Shown: piece by piece, positions 53,708 to 63,744 of the stretch
Layout: every line of letters begins with the position of its first letter
Numbering within the stretch: position 1 is the first letter of the stretch
DNA from: Streptomyces sp. ISL-1
GTDB taxonomy: Bacteria; Actinomycetota; Actinomycetes; Streptomycetales; Streptomycetaceae
DNA: 64,000 bases
Direction: 5' to 3'
Assembly (NCBI RefSeq): GCF_018614585.1
Contig: NZ_JAGGOI010000007.1
Span: 248,001-312,000, forward strand
Program-made: the position numbers and the translations under genes
The notes under the pieces: model-generated
The model's database searches: none
What the model was told of the DNA's origin: nothing
Seen by the model: only the letters and a program-made list of their open reading frames with translations

Positions 53708-55972
53708 CTAGACCCGTACCGGATCCGGACGCCCGTCGTCGTGGCGCGGGGCCGCGACCGCCGCAGGCGCCGCCGGCTCGTCGTGCGTCAGATCCGGCAA
53801 CCACCGCAGCCACTTCGGGAAGTACCAATTGCGCTCGCCCAGCAGCGCCATGATCGCCGGGAGCAGCACCCCGCGGATGATCGTCGCGTCGATCAGCACC
53901 GCCGCCGCAAGCCCCACGCCCATCTGCTTCATCGACTGCATCGACAGTGTGCCGAAGATCGAGAACACCGCCACCATGATGACCGCCGCGCTCGTCACCA
54001 CACCAGCCGTCGTCACCACCCCGTGAGTGATCGCGTCCCGCGTGCCGCGCCCCTGCATCTTCGCCTCGCGGATCCGCGACACCACGAATACGTGGTAGTC
54101 CATCGAGAGCCCGAACAGGATCACGAACAGGAACAGCGGCAGCCAGGCAATGATCGCGCCCACGCCCTCCGCGCCGACCAGCGAGGCGCCCCAGCCGTGC
54201 TGGAAGACCGCCGTCAGGATGCCGTAAGCCGCTCCCACCGACAGCAGGTTGAGCACGATCGACGTGATCGCGATCGTCAGAGAGCGGAACGACAGCAGCA
54301 TCAGTACGAAGGCGAACACCACCACGAAGGCGAAGACCGGCGCCACCGCCCCGGTGAGCTGGTCGTTGAAGTCCTTCGACCCCGCGACCTGACCGCTGAT
54401 CGGCGCCTCAAGTCCGTCGACCTTGCCCAGGGTGGCCGGCCGGACCTCGTCGCGCAGGATGGCCAGGCTCTTCTCCGCCTTGTCCTGATCGGAGCCGCCC
54501 ACCAGGGGGACGTATACGAAAGCGAGGTTCTGCGCGTCGTGCGTGACCACCTCGACCGGACCACGGGACGTGCCCGAACTCACCGCACGCTTGCGGAAGT
54601 CGGCGATCGCCTGCCGTACCGGCGCCGAGTTGATGTCGTCCGCCTTGACGACGACCTCCGCCGGATCCGCCCCGCCCGGGAAAGCCTCGTTGATCCGCTC
54701 GTACGTCGCCACGATCGGCACCGAGTCGCCGAACTCCTGGTCCAGCGTGAAGTTCTGGGTCTTCATGCCGACCGCGGGCAGCGCGATCGCCACCAGTGCG
54801 CCCGCCGCGACCAGCAGCGACACCAGGGGCCGCTTCAGTACGCCGCCGAGCACCCAGGTCCATACGCGGCTCTCGCCGCCGGTGCCGTCGGCGCCGCGCT
54901 TCAAGCGGTTGAGGAAGGGGATGCGGCCCTTCTCGACCCGGTCGCCGAGCAGCGAGAGGAGCGCGGGCAGCACCGTCACCGAGCCGACCATCGCCACGGC
55001 CACCACGATCAGCGAGGCCAGGCCCATTGACTCGAACTCGCCGATCCCGGTGAAGAGCATGCCGGCCATGGCCACGCACACCGTCACGCCGGAGACGACG
55101 ACGGCCCGCCCGCTGGTCGCCGCGGCGATCTGCATCGCTGTCTGCCGGTCACGCCCCGCGGCCCGCTCCTCGCGCTCACGCCGCAGATAGAACAGGCAGT
55201 AGTCGACCCCGACCGCCAGACCCACCAGCAGCATCACCGAGTTTGCCGAGTCGCTCATCGGCTGGAAATGACTGACGACGCCCATCAGCCCCATCGTCGC
55301 CACGATCGCGGTGATCGCCAGAGCTACCGGCAGCAGCGCCGCCACCAGCGCGCCGAAGGCGATCAGCAAAATGCCGAGCGCTACCGGCACCGCCGAGAGC
55401 TCCGCCTGCTGGAAGTCGTCGCCGAAAGCGTCGTCGAAGGTCTTGTTCATGCTGGCGCTGCCGATCTCCTCGATCCGCAGCTCCTGGTGCGCGTCCTGGA
55501 CCTTGGCAACGGCCTGCAGAACCGGCTCGATCCGGTCGCTCGCCGTTTCTGGATCACCGCGCACATCGAATTGGACGAGGGCACTGCGCCCGTCCTTGGA
55601 AATGCTCTCGGTGTCGTACGGAGAAGTCACCGTGGTTACTTCGCCGGTGCCGCCGACCGCCTTCATCACGGCGTCGACGGCCTTGCGGAACTCCGGGTCC
55701 GTCGCCTTCGCCGTGTCGTTCCTGGCCTGGACGAGCACGGTCTCGCCGGCCGGCTCCTCGACGCCCGCGTCCTCCGTGATCCGAGACGCCTGGGTCGTCT
55801 CGCCCTTCAACTGGTCGCTGTCCTTGAGCTCCACCGTGCCCGCGGCCGAACCGGCCACCATGGCGAGAAGGACGAACAACACCCAGATTCCAACGGCCGC
55901 CCAGCGGTGCTGCGCACTCCATCCGCCGGCCCGCGCGGCGATTCCGCGCGGCCTTCCTCCTGCGTTCCCCAT
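53708..55972 (-). CDS. MMPL/RND family transporter
   Basis: A 754-residue inner-membrane exporter with 11-12 helices and two large extracytoplasmic loops. The first helix is followed by the conserved DSDQLKGETTQASRITEDAG; the transport-active Asp-Tyr region is VGLAVGVDYCLFYLRRERE in the first half and ILFGLSMDYHVFVVSRIREAKM in the second half (the two DY motifs). Actinobacterial MmpL-type proteins export lipids or antibiotics. No partner or lipid-synthesis genes are nearby, so the substrate cannot be named. ATG 55972 is divergent from the subtilisin gene, 368 bases apart. Confidence 0.9.
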   Translation of the reverse strand: MGNAGGRPRGIAARAGGWSAQHRWAAVGIWVLFVLLAMVAGSAAGTVELKDSDQLKGETTQASRITEDAGVEEPAGETVLVQARNDTAKATDPEFRKAVDAVMKAVGGTGEVTTVTSPYDTESISKDGRSALVQFDVRGDPETASDRIEPVLQAVAKVQDAHQELRIEEIGSASMNKTFDDAFGDDFQQAELSAVPVALGILLIAFGALVAALLPVALAITAIVATMGLMGVVSHFQPMSDSANSVMLLVGLAVGVDYCLFYLRREREERAAGRDRQTAMQIAAATSGRAVVVSGVTVCVAMAGMLFTGIGEFESMGLASLIVVAVAMVGSVTVLPALLSLLGDRVEKGRIPFLNRLKRGADGTGGESRVWTWVLGGVLKRPLVSLLVAAGALVAIALPAVGMKTQNFTLDQEFGDSVPIVATYERINEAFPGGADPAEVVVKADDINSAPVRQAIADFRKRAVSSGTSRGPVEVVTHDAQNLAFVYVPLVGGSDQDKAEKSLAILRDEVRPATLGKVDGLEAPISGQVAGSKDFNDQLTGAVAPVFAFVVVFAFVLMLLSFRSLTIAITSIVLNLLSVGAAYGILTAVFQHGWGASLVGAEGVGAIIAWLPLFLFVILFGLSMDYHVFVVSRIREAKMQGRGTRDAITHGVVTTAGVVTSAAVIMVAVFSIFGTLSMQSMKQMGVGLAAAVLIDATIIRGVLLPAIMALLGERNWYFPKWLRWLPDLTHDEPAAPAAVAAPRHDDGRPDPVRV

Positions 55973-56340
55973 GACAGCCCTGCCCCCTCCAGTGTGACGT
56001 CGGCGCGGCGCCGTCGTCCCCGCTTCGAAGCTATGGGCACGTTCAGGCCTTCTCCTCCTGCTCGCCGGTGACCCCGCGGGGCGGTTCCCTCCTCCTTTCG
56101 GATCGGTCGGATCCCCTACAAGAAGGATCGAAGTCCCTTACATCTAATGCGGGTTGGCGGTGAAGTCCGACTTGTGCGGCCCTGGCCGATTCATTATTAC
56201 GAAACCTTGTTGTCTAAGTCACAGCTGTATGAAGGTCTTGATCTGAGCGCGTCAATCGGTCAGGGTTTCGAACCAGCCCCCGGAGAATTTCCCGCCGCGG
56301 GCGAATCCCCCCACAAATGTTGACGAGGAGCCCCCTCTTC
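55973..56340. promoter_or_regulatory. Divergent regulatory region of MMPL and subtilisin genes
   Basis: A 368-base gap with no gene. It includes an AT-richer patch at about 56190-56240 (ATTCATTATTACGAAACC region) in an otherwise GC-rich setting, most likely the subtilisin promoter. The subtilisin ribosome site GAGGAG is at about 56324. No clear repeated operator was found. Confidence 0.45.
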
Positions 56341-57540
56341 ATGGCAACTCACAAGCGCGCGAGCAGGATCAAGCTCACCGCGGCGATAACCGCCGTCGCT
56401 GCCGCAGCCGGAGTGACCGTACTCAGCACGTCCTTCGCCGGAGCGGCGACTCCTGCGCAGGGCACCATCTACGGCGCGAACGCCGAAGGTGCCGTCGCAG
56501 GCAGCTACATCGTCATGCTGGACGAGAAGGCCGACAAGCAGGACCTGGCCGAGGAGTACGGCGGCAAGCTGCAGCGCAACTACAGCTCCGCCATCAACGG
56601 CTTCTCCGCCAGCGGCCTTTCGGAGACCGAGGCCAAGCGCCTCGCCGCCGACCCGTCCGTCGACAAGGTCGTCCAGAACAAGAAGTTCTCGATCAACGCG
56701 ACCCAGGACAACCCACCGTCCTGGGGTCTGGACCGGATCGACCAGGCCGACACCGCCGGCGACAAGAAGTACACCTACCCGGACAGCGCGGGCGAGGGTG
56801 TCACGGCGTACGTCATCGACACCGGAGTCCGCATCTCGCACAAGGACTTCGGGGGTCGCGCGGCCCACGGCTTCGACGCCGTCGACAACAACGACTCCGC
56901 CGACGACGGCAACGGCCACGGCACCCATGTCGCCGGCACCATCGCCGGCAGTGCCCACGGCGTCGCCAAGAAGGCCAAGGTCGTCGCCGTCCGCGTCCTC
57001 GACGACAACGGCTCCGGCACCACCGAGCAGGTCGTCGCGGGCATCGACTGGGTCACCAAGAACCACAAGGGCCCGTCCGTCGCCAACATGAGCCTCGGCG
57101 GCGGCGCCGACGAGGCGCTCGACGAGGCCGTCCGCAAGGCGATCGCCTCGGGCGTCACGTTCGCCGTCGCGGCCGGCAACGAGTCGGCCGACGCGAGCCA
57201 GGGCTCCCCGGCGCGCGTCAAGGAAGCCATCACCGTGGCCTCCTCCACCAAGGAGGACGCGCAGTCGGAGTTCTCCAACTTCGGCGCGGTCGTGGACATC
57301 TACGCCCCGGGCTCGGACATCACCTCGGCGTGGAACGACAGCGACGAGGGTACGAAGACCATCTCCGGCACCTCCATGGCGACCCCGCACGTGGTCGGCG
57401 CCGCGGCGGTCTACCTCGGCGCCCACCAGGACGCCACCCCGGAGCAGGTGGCCACGGCGCTGACCGGCGGCGCCACGGCCGACAAGATCAGCAACCCCAG
57501 CGCGGGCACGCCCAACAAGCTGCTGAAGGTCGTCGAATAA
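56341..57540 (+). CDS. Secreted subtilisin-like serine protease (S8 family)
   Basis: A 399-residue preproenzyme. A Sec signal ends around residue 36, an inhibitor I9 propeptide follows (SYIVMLDEKADKQDLAEEYG to about 118), and the catalytic domain runs to the end. Triad: Asp in AYVIDTGVRISH, His in GNGHGTHVAGTIAG, Ser in GTSMATPHVVGAA; the oxyanion Asn is in VAAGNESADAS. It is a typical Streptomyces extracellular protease of proteinase-K type, without C-terminal P-domain. ATG 56341 is preceded by GAGGAGCC. It is a lone gene, divergent from MMPL. Confidence 0.95.
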   Translation: MATHKRASRIKLTAAITAVAAAAGVTVLSTSFAGAATPAQGTIYGANAEGAVAGSYIVMLDEKADKQDLAEEYGGKLQRNYSSAINGFSASGLSETEAKRLAADPSVDKVVQNKKFSINATQDNPPSWGLDRIDQADTAGDKKYTYPDSAGEGVTAYVIDTGVRISHKDFGGRAAHGFDAVDNNDSADDGNGHGTHVAGTIAGSAHGVAKKAKVVAVRVLDDNGSGTTEQVVAGIDWVTKNHKGPSVANMSLGGGADEALDEAVRKAIASGVTFAVAAGNESADASQGSPARVKEAITVASSTKEDAQSEFSNFGAVVDIYAPGSDITSAWNDSDEGTKTISGTSMATPHVVGAAAVYLGAHQDATPEQVATALTGGATADKISNPSAGTPNKLLKVVE

Positions 57541-57617
57541 CCGACGCTCTCCATCGCTGAACCGGCGGTCGCCGTGCCCTCCCCCACGGGGCGCGGCGGC
57601 CGTCCTATGGTGTGCCC

Positions 57618-58166
57618 ATGACCACCAGGTATGCGGCGCTCCTGCGCGGAATCAATGTGGGCGGGCACAAGAAGGTGCCGATGGCCGAACTCCGCCAACT
57701 GCTCACGGATCTGGGCCACGGCGATGTCGCCACGTATCTGCAGAGCGGCAACGCCGCCTTCACCAGCGACTCGGACGACGAGAACGCCACCTGTGCTGCG
57801 CTGGAACGGGCCATCGAGCAGCGCTTCGGCTTCGGGGTCGACTGCCTGGTGCGCAGCGGCCCGTATCTGCGCGCGGTGGCCGAGGCGTGCCCCTTCCCCG
57901 CAGCCTCGCTGGAGGGCAAGCAACTGCACGCCATCTACCTCTCAAAACCGGTCGATCCCGAGCGGCTGGCGTCGATCGACGCGGCGGCGTATCTGCCGGA
58001 CGAGTTCCGGTTCGGTGACCGGGTGCTGTATCTGTACGTGCCGAACGGCCTCGGCCGCTCCAAACTCGCCGAAGCGCTCGGAAAGCCGAGCTTGTTCAAG
58101 GGCATCGTCACCACCAGCCGCAACTGGAACACCGTCGTCAAACTGGTGGAGCTGACGCGAGAGTGA
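57618..58166 (+). CDS. DUF1697 family protein
   Basis: A 182-residue soluble protein of family DUF1697. The N-terminus TTRYAALLRGINVGGHKKVPMAELRQLLTDLG and the conserved YLQSGNAAFTS are typical, and RNWNTVVKLVEL is the usual end. Function is unknown, the fold is a ferredoxin-like repeat. ATG 57618 is used; GTG 57612 is an alternative just upstream. It follows the subtilisin by 77 bases and is convergent with the reductase gene. Confidence 0.9.
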   Translation: MTTRYAALLRGINVGGHKKVPMAELRQLLTDLGHGDVATYLQSGNAAFTSDSDDENATCAALERAIEQRFGFGVDCLVRSGPYLRAVAEACPFPAASLEGKQLHAIYLSKPVDPERLASIDAAAYLPDEFRFGDRVLYLYVPNGLGRSKLAEALGKPSLFKGIVTTSRNWNTVVKLVELTRE

Positions 58167-58251
58167 CGGTCTTCGCCGGAGCGGCTCGCTGAGCTGCTTC
58201 ACCTTCGGATCAGCGAAGCCCGCTCACCGAAGTGCGATCACCGAAGTCCGC

Positions 58252-59097
58252 TCACCGAAGGGCGGCCAGATCCTCCGCCGAGAGCCTGATCGCGGCCGCG
58301 TCCAGGTTCTCCTGAAGATGCGCGAGCGAGCCGGTGCCCGGCGTCGGGCACAGCACCGGGGAACGGTGCAGCAGCCAGGCCAGTGCGATCTGCCCCCTGC
58401 TCGCGCCATGCCGAGCGGCGACCGCGTCGAGCGCCGCCGCGGCCTCGCCCGTCAGCGCCCCGTTGGCGAGCGGAAACCACGGCAGGAAAGCCAGGCCGTG
58501 CGCCTCGCACACCTCGAGCACCGCCTCCGACTCGCGGCCGATCAGGTTGAAGCGGTTTTGCACCGAGGCGATCGAGCCGGTCCCGGCGAGGCCCAGTGCC
58601 TTCTTCAGCTGCTCGACGGTCACCGTGTCCAGGCCGATGTGCCGGATCTTGCCCTCGCGCCTCAACTCGCCCAGCGCGCCGAGCTGTTCCGCAAGCTGCA
58701 CCTCGGGATCCAGCCGGTGCAGCTGATACAGGTCGATCCTGTCCGTACGCAGCCGGCGCAGACTCGCCTCGCACATCGCGCGCAGTTGCTCGGGCCGGCC
58801 CGCGACATGCCAGGCGCTGTCGCTCGTACGCACCACCCCGCCCTTCGTCGCGACGACCAGGTCGGCGGGGTACGGGTGCAGCGCCTCGGCGACCAGCTCC
58901 TCCGCGAGACCCGGGCCGTAGTTGTCGGCGGTGTCGATCAGCGTGACGCCCCGCTCGACCGCCCGCCGGATCACCGCGACGGCGTCCGCACGCTCACCGC
59001 GCGGCCCCCAGTACCCCCGGCCGGCGAGCTGTGCGGTGCCGTAGCCGAGGCGGCGTACGGTCAGCTCCCCGCCGAGCCGGAAAGTCTCCGAGGCCAT
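58252..59097 (-). CDS. Aldo/keto reductase
   Basis: A 281-residue TIM-barrel NADPH-dependent oxidoreductase. Visible tetrad: Asp and Tyr in LIDTADNYGPGLAEELVA, Lys in LVVATKGGVV and His in DLYQLHRLDPEV. The C-terminal coenzyme motif PTPGTGSLAHLQENLDAA is changed from the usual IPG(A/T). Start ATG 59097 (MASETFRLGG). The C-terminal end lies in a short tandem repeat of about 13 bases (CACCGAAGT units at 58221-58260). It belongs to a different branch from the reductase at 34168. Substrate unknown. Confidence 0.9.
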   Translation of the reverse strand: MASETFRLGGELTVRRLGYGTAQLAGRGYWGPRGERADAVAVIRRAVERGVTLIDTADNYGPGLAEELVAEALHPYPADLVVATKGGVVRTSDSAWHVAGRPEQLRAMCEASLRRLRTDRIDLYQLHRLDPEVQLAEQLGALGELRREGKIRHIGLDTVTVEQLKKALGLAGTGSIASVQNRFNLIGRESEAVLEVCEAHGLAFLPWFPLANGALTGEAAAALDAVAARHGASRGQIALAWLLHRSPVLCPTPGTGSLAHLQENLDAAAIRLSAEDLAALR

Positions 59098-59392
59098 GGC
59101 TGGAACGTATCCGACTGTGCCGGCCTCGTGTCCATGCGCTACATCATCACGGGGCAGGGCGATGTGCGGCACCGTCGGCGGGCGACTGGCCGAGGCAGGG
59201 TGGGGGGTGTGGAGTCCCTCACACGGTGCCGATCATTTGGCTTCTTTTGCCCGGTATGGGAATTTCATGACTTCAATGGGTCGACGGTCTGTTTCATGCG
59301 GTGACGGCCTCTTTGAGCTGACGCTTCCTCGGTTCGAATGCCCTTGATAGACACGAAGGGTTCGGCGACCGTCCCGGCGAGAGAAGCACCGC
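59098..59392. promoter_or_regulatory. Divergent promoter gap before the small gene pair
   Basis: A 295-base region between the reductase and the small genes with no coding sequence. It has the lowest GC of the area at about 59229-59300 (TTTGGCTTCTTTTGCC and ATGGGAATTTCATGACTTCA), likely promoter DNA for 59393-59867. Confidence 0.4.
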
Positions 59393-59644
59393 ATGATCCA
59401 CGACCCCACTCCGGATCACCACGAGTTCGAGATCGACCTGGCGCGCGACGAGGTCAGGCGGCGCGCCGCGGTGCTCGAGGCTGTCGGAGACGACTGGGAC
59501 CCGGTGGCCGTGCTCGAGGGTGAGCAGGAGGCGTACCACCTGCTGTACTCGAATCTGGACGCCCAGCAGCAGGAGACCTACGACCGGCTCGTGGCGGCCG
59601 GTGTCCTGCCCGGACGGGAGGGCGAGGGCCATGCTGCCGATTGA
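59393..59644 (+). CDS. Small acidic protein, DUF6400-like
   Basis: An 83-residue acidic protein. The core is HHEFEIDLARDEVRRRAAVLEAVGDDWDPVAVLEGEQEAYHLLYSNLDAQQQETYDRLVAAGVLP, which reads as three amphipathic helices. I recall similar Streptomyces proteins named DUF6400; I hold the name with reserve. It has GAGAAG upstream of ATG 59393. Its last 14 bases overlap the next gene, so the two small proteins are made together and may form a complex. Confidence 0.7.
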   Translation: MIHDPTPDHHEFEIDLARDEVRRRAAVLEAVGDDWDPVAVLEGEQEAYHLLYSNLDAQQQETYDRLVAAGVLPGREGEGHAAD

Positions 59645-59867
59645 TCCATCGGCCGATGCCGGGCGCCGGGCCTGGGTGCCGTGTCCGGGGTGCGCCGATC
59701 ACCGGGACTGCGCTGTCTGCCTGGCAGGGCGCACCTGCCGTGACCACTGGCGCTATCTGCTCTCCAATGTGGGCAGCTTGCTGCATCTGCAGTGTTCCAA
59801 CTGCGCGCACCTGTGGGCCCATGAGACCGGTTTCGGTGCCGGATCGCGGGGCGCGCGCCCCGCGTAG
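59631..59867 (+). CDS. Small Cys-rich (zinc-finger-like) protein, overlapping partner
   Basis: A 78-residue protein with three Cys pairs: CPGC, CAVC and CSNC, plus CLAGRTCRDHW with extra Cys and His. This suits one or two structural zinc sites. It starts at ATG 59631, within the end of the preceding gene in another frame, with GGGAGGGCGAGG as ribosome site. I do not recognise a family. It is likely a regulatory or nucleic-acid-binding partner of the acidic protein upstream, but this is inference. Confidence 0.7.
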   Translation: MLPIDPSADAGRRAWVPCPGCADHRDCAVCLAGRTCRDHWRYLLSNVGSLLHLQCSNCAHLWAHETGFGAGSRGARPA

Positions 59868-59918
59868 GGCATTCGGCGGCAACCGGTTCGCGGCTGCGCC
59901 CGGGCCGCTGATCTGCCG

Positions 59919-60665
59919 TCAGGCAGTGGCCGCGACCAGCCGCCCGATCCGCGCCTGGTGGTAGCGCTCCAGCAGCAGCCGCGCCAACTCCGGTGCCGGG
60001 CCCAGAACATCGGCCAGCACGTCCGCCTCGCGCGCGCCCGCGGCGATACGGTCCGGGAGGCGGCCGGGAGCGATGACATACGGAGCCACCGCCACCCGGC
60101 GGACGCCCCCGGCCCGCAGGTCCCGCACCGCGTCCTCGGTGCGGGGAAGGGAAGCGGAGGCGAACGCAGGCCGCACGGCGCACCAACCGGTGTGCCGCAG
60201 CTCCCGCGCGATTTCAGCGATCACTGCGATCGCCTCCGGGTCTGTGGAGCCCGCCGAGGCCAGCACCAGGCCGGTCGAGCCCTTCCGGGAAGGGTCGAGC
60301 CCCGCCTCGTACAGCCGTCGCTCCAGGGCGGACAGCAGCAGCGGCGACGGGCCGAGGACCTCCGCCTGGCGGATGCGCAGGCGCGGCAGGCGCGCCGACG
60401 CCTCGTGCAGTACGGCGGGGATGTCGGCCTTGGCGTGGAAGGCGCGGGTCAGCAGCAGCGGCAGCGCGACCACATCCTCGACGCCCTCGGCGGCCAGCCG
60501 CTCCAGCACGCGTGGCACGGCAGGGGCGTTGAAGTCCAGGAAGCCCGTCTCCACGCGCAGCCCCGGCCGCAGCGACCTGGCCCGCTCCACCAGGGCGTGC
60601 ACGGTCGCGGCATGCCGCGGGTCGCGGCTGCCGTGGGCGATGACGAGGAGGACCGGGCTGCGCAT
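59919..60665 (-). CDS. Sirohydrochlorin chelatase (CbiX/SirB family)
   Basis: A 248-residue two-domain chelatase that inserts iron (or cobalt) into sirohydrochlorin in the cytoplasm. The active-site His is in LLVIAHGSRDPRHA; the second conserved His region is LTRAFHAKADIPA. The C-terminal half (LVLASAGSTDPEAI and VAVAPYVIAPGRLPDRI) is the second domain. Since it lies eight bases from an ABC permease gene in the sulfur block, the product is most likely siroheme for sulfite reductase. A cobalt chelatase for vitamin B12 is the alternative; no cob genes are seen here. Confidence 0.9.
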   Translation of the reverse strand: MRSPVLLVIAHGSRDPRHAATVHALVERARSLRPGLRVETGFLDFNAPAVPRVLERLAAEGVEDVVALPLLLTRAFHAKADIPAVLHEASARLPRLRIRQAEVLGPSPLLLSALERRLYEAGLDPSRKGSTGLVLASAGSTDPEAIAVIAEIARELRHTGWCAVRPAFASASLPRTEDAVRDLRAGGVRRVAVAPYVIAPGRLPDRIAAGAREADVLADVLGPAPELARLLLERYHQARIGRLVAATA

Positions 60666-60672
60666 GACGTAA

Positions 60673-61564
60673 TCAGCTCTTGACGAGGAGACCGCGGCTG
60701 CGCAGCACCCGCCGCTCCAGCGGACTGAAGATCAGCAGGTCGATGGCGATGCCGACGATCAGGATGAGGATGATGGCGAGGAGCACGCCGGGCATGTCGG
60801 CGTTGTTGCGCCCGTTCTCCAGCAACTGGCCGAGTCCCAGGCCCAGCTCGGGCGAGGAGGCGATGATCTCGGCGGCCATCAGGGAGCGCCACGAGAATGC
60901 CCAGCCCTGCTTCAGGCCCGCCAGATAGCCGGGCAGCGCGGCCGGCATGACCACATGCCAGATGCCCCGGAACCCGGTGGCGCCCAGAGTCCGGCCCGCC
61001 CGCAGGAACAGCGGCGGCACCTGGTCCACTCCGGAGACCAGCCCGTTGGCGATCGAGGGGACCGCGCCGAGCAGGATCACGGCGTACATCATCGAGTCGT
61101 TGAGGCCGAGCCAGATCACCGCCGGAGCCACCCAGGCGACCGAGGGCAGCGCCTGGAGGCCGGAGAGGATCGGTCCGATCGCCGCACGGACGAACTTCAC
61201 CCGGGCGACGATCAGCCCGAGCGGGGTGCCGATGGCGAGTGCCAGCAAGAAGCCCAGCAGGCCACGCGAGACGCTGGTCCAGACGACATCGAGCAGCGTG
61301 CCCTGCACCCACTGCTCGGCCGCGCTGTCCCACACCGCGGACGGGGCGGGCAGCTTGTAGTCCTCGGTGACCTTCGCCTGGACCAGCAGCTGCCAGACGA
61401 CCAGCACGAGGGCCACGGCCAGGACGGGCGGCAGCACCTTCTGCAGCAGCACCTGGCGCAACGGGGTGCGATTGACCTGTACGGCGTCCAGCGCGTCCAG
61501 GCCGGCTTCGAGGCCGGCGAGGTCGTCGGCCTTCGTGCCTGCCTTCGCGACGTCGTCGCGAACC

Positions 61565-61578
<14 letters not shown>
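60673..61578 (-). CDS. ABC transporter permease, sulfonate/taurine type
   Basis: A 301-residue permease of the SsuC/TauC/NrtB family with about six helices. The conserved segments are QALPSVAWVAPAVIWLGLND and the EAA-like loop LFLRAGRTLGATGFRGIWHVVMPA. It overlaps the ATPase gene by 14 bases (start ATG 61578 within the ATPase frame), so it is translationally coupled. It has an acidic N-terminal 40 residues before the first helix. With the ATPase and the binding lipoprotein it makes a complete importer, likely for aliphatic sulfonates or sulfate as sulfur source. Confidence 0.92.
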
Positions 61579-62365
<787 letters not shown>

Positions 62366-62400
62366 GGTCGTCACCTCCTGGGAACGTTGGGGTTCGCTGG

Positions 62401-63516
62401 TTACTTGACGCCGAGACCGGCGTCGGCGACCTCGGGCTGCCCTTCGGCCCCCAGGACCTTGTTGAGGAGCGTCAGGTCGTAGATCCCGTTCAGGTCGGGC
62501 TTCTTCAGCAGACCGGACGCGACCGAGTGCTGCGCCTGCGTGTTCAGCGTGGCGGCCAGCGGGTCATTGGTGATCTGGATGCTCGGCCAGGCCAGGTCGA
62601 TGACCTTGGCGGGGAGCTCCTTGCCGGTCTCTTCCTTGAGGGCGGCATTGGCCGAGGCCTTCGCCTTGTCCGGGTTGGCGTTGATCCATTCGTTGGTTTT
62701 CACGGTGCCGCGCAGTACGGCCTCGACAACGTCCGGGTGCTCCTTGAGGAAGCTCTGCTTCACGATGATGTTCGTGATCACGAACTTCTTGTCGGGCCAC
62801 AGGGTGGACTCGTCGAGCAGCACCTTCGCGCCCTCGGAGACCAGCTTGGACGCGGTCGGCTCCGGCACCCAGGCGCCGTCGATCGCACCGGACTTGTAGG
62901 CGTCCGGGGTGACCTTGTTGTCCGTACGGACCACCGAGACGTCGCCCTTGCCGCTCTGGGCGTCGACCTTCCAGCCCTTCTCGGAGATCCAGTTGAGGAA
63001 GGCGACGTCCTGGGTGTTGCCCAGCTGCGGGGTGGCGATCTTCTTGCCCTTGACGTCGTCCAGGGTCTTGATCTTGTCCGGGTTGACGACGAGCTTCACG
63101 CCACCCGATGCGGAGCCGGAGATGATCCGCAGGTTCTGGCCCTTGGCCTTCGTGTAACCGTTGATGGAGGGGGAGGGGCCGATGAAGCCGATGTCGATGC
63201 TGCCGCCGTTGAGGGCCTCGATCTCGGACGGACCGGCGTTGAATGCCTGGGGGGCCACCCTGGTGCCGCCCAGCTCCTTCGCGATGAGCCCCTCCTGCAG
63301 GCCCACCAGAGCGGTGGCGTGCGTGAGGTTGGGGAAGTAGCCGATCTTCACGGTGTCGGCGGAGAGCTTCTTGCCGCCGGCGGCGACCTTGGCCTTCTCG
63401 CCGTCGTCCTTCTTGGCCTCGGAGCCGTAGCCGCACGAGGCGAGCGCGCCGATCAGCAGTGGCAGAGCGGTGGCCGCGACGAGGCTGCGGCGCAGTTTGG
63501 TACGGGTGGCAGGCAC
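62401..63516 (-). CDS. Solute-binding lipoprotein of the sulfonate/sulfate-type ABC importer
   Basis: A 371-residue lipoprotein with lipobox GALASC (Cys28). The mature part is of the SsuA/TauA/NMT1 type: DTVKIGYFPNLTHATALVGL, then GPSEIEALNGGSIDIGFIGPSPSING, and PQLGNTQDVAFLNW. It binds an organic sulfonate or sulfate analogue outside the membrane. I choose GTG 63516 because it is preceded by GAGGA and starts the signal peptide directly (PATRTKLRRSLVAATA); the longer frame to 63654 would add an unlikely 46 residues. It is the first gene of the transport operon, after cysN. Confidence 0.93.
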   Translation of the reverse strand: MPATRTKLRRSLVAATALPLLIGALASCGYGSEAKKDDGEKAKVAAGGKKLSADTVKIGYFPNLTHATALVGLQEGLIAKELGGTRVAPQAFNAGPSEIEALNGGSIDIGFIGPSPSINGYTKAKGQNLRIISGSASGGVKLVVNPDKIKTLDDVKGKKIATPQLGNTQDVAFLNWISEKGWKVDAQSGKGDVSVVRTDNKVTPDAYKSGAIDGAWVPEPTASKLVSEGAKVLLDESTLWPDKKFVITNIIVKQSFLKEHPDVVEAVLRGTVKTNEWINANPDKAKASANAALKEETGKELPAKVIDLAWPSIQITNDPLAATLNTQAQHSVASGLLKKPDLNGIYDLTLLNKVLGAEGQPEVADAGLGVK

Positions 63517-63545
63517 GGGAGGGTTTCCTCTCGGAGGCCCGGTGC

Positions 63546-63656
63546 TCAGTTCCCTCGGGAACCTGGTGATGCAGCCGGGAAGTCGGCAGGTCTTCGTCTG
63601 AGCGGGGTGCGGGGGGTGCGGGCGCGCCGGCAGTGCGCGTACGTCATCGCGCACAT
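63546..63656 (-). CDS. Candidate 36-residue small ORF in the leader of the sulfur importer
   Basis: ATG 63656 to TGA, beginning MCAMTYAHC with two early Cys codons and then Arg/Pro-rich. It is in the 228-base gap between cysN and the binding-protein gene. Actinobacterial sulfur genes are known to use Cys-codon small ORFs as attenuators, so this is a candidate, but no ribosome site is strong and the name is not assigned. Another short frame, 63644-63745, starts by overlapping the cysN stop and gives 33 residues. Confidence 0.3.
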   Translation of the reverse strand: MCAMTYAHCRRARTPRTPLRRRPADFPAASPGSRGN

Positions 63657-63744
63657 CGCGCCACCCCGCCGGTACCCGCGCCGAGGGCGCCGCTGCCGAC
63701 GCGGCCGCCCTCCTTCGCGAACGTCGCGTAGAAGTCGATGGTCA

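Noticed and set aside
59325..59350. GGTTCGAAT resembling a tRNA T-loop
   Set aside because: No acceptor or anticodon stem can be built around it; a single match to the motif only.
62401..63654. Longer start for the sulfur-binding lipoprotein
   Set aside because: It would put 46 residues, Pro/Arg-rich, before the signal peptide; GTG 63516 with GAGGA gives a proper lipoprotein signal.
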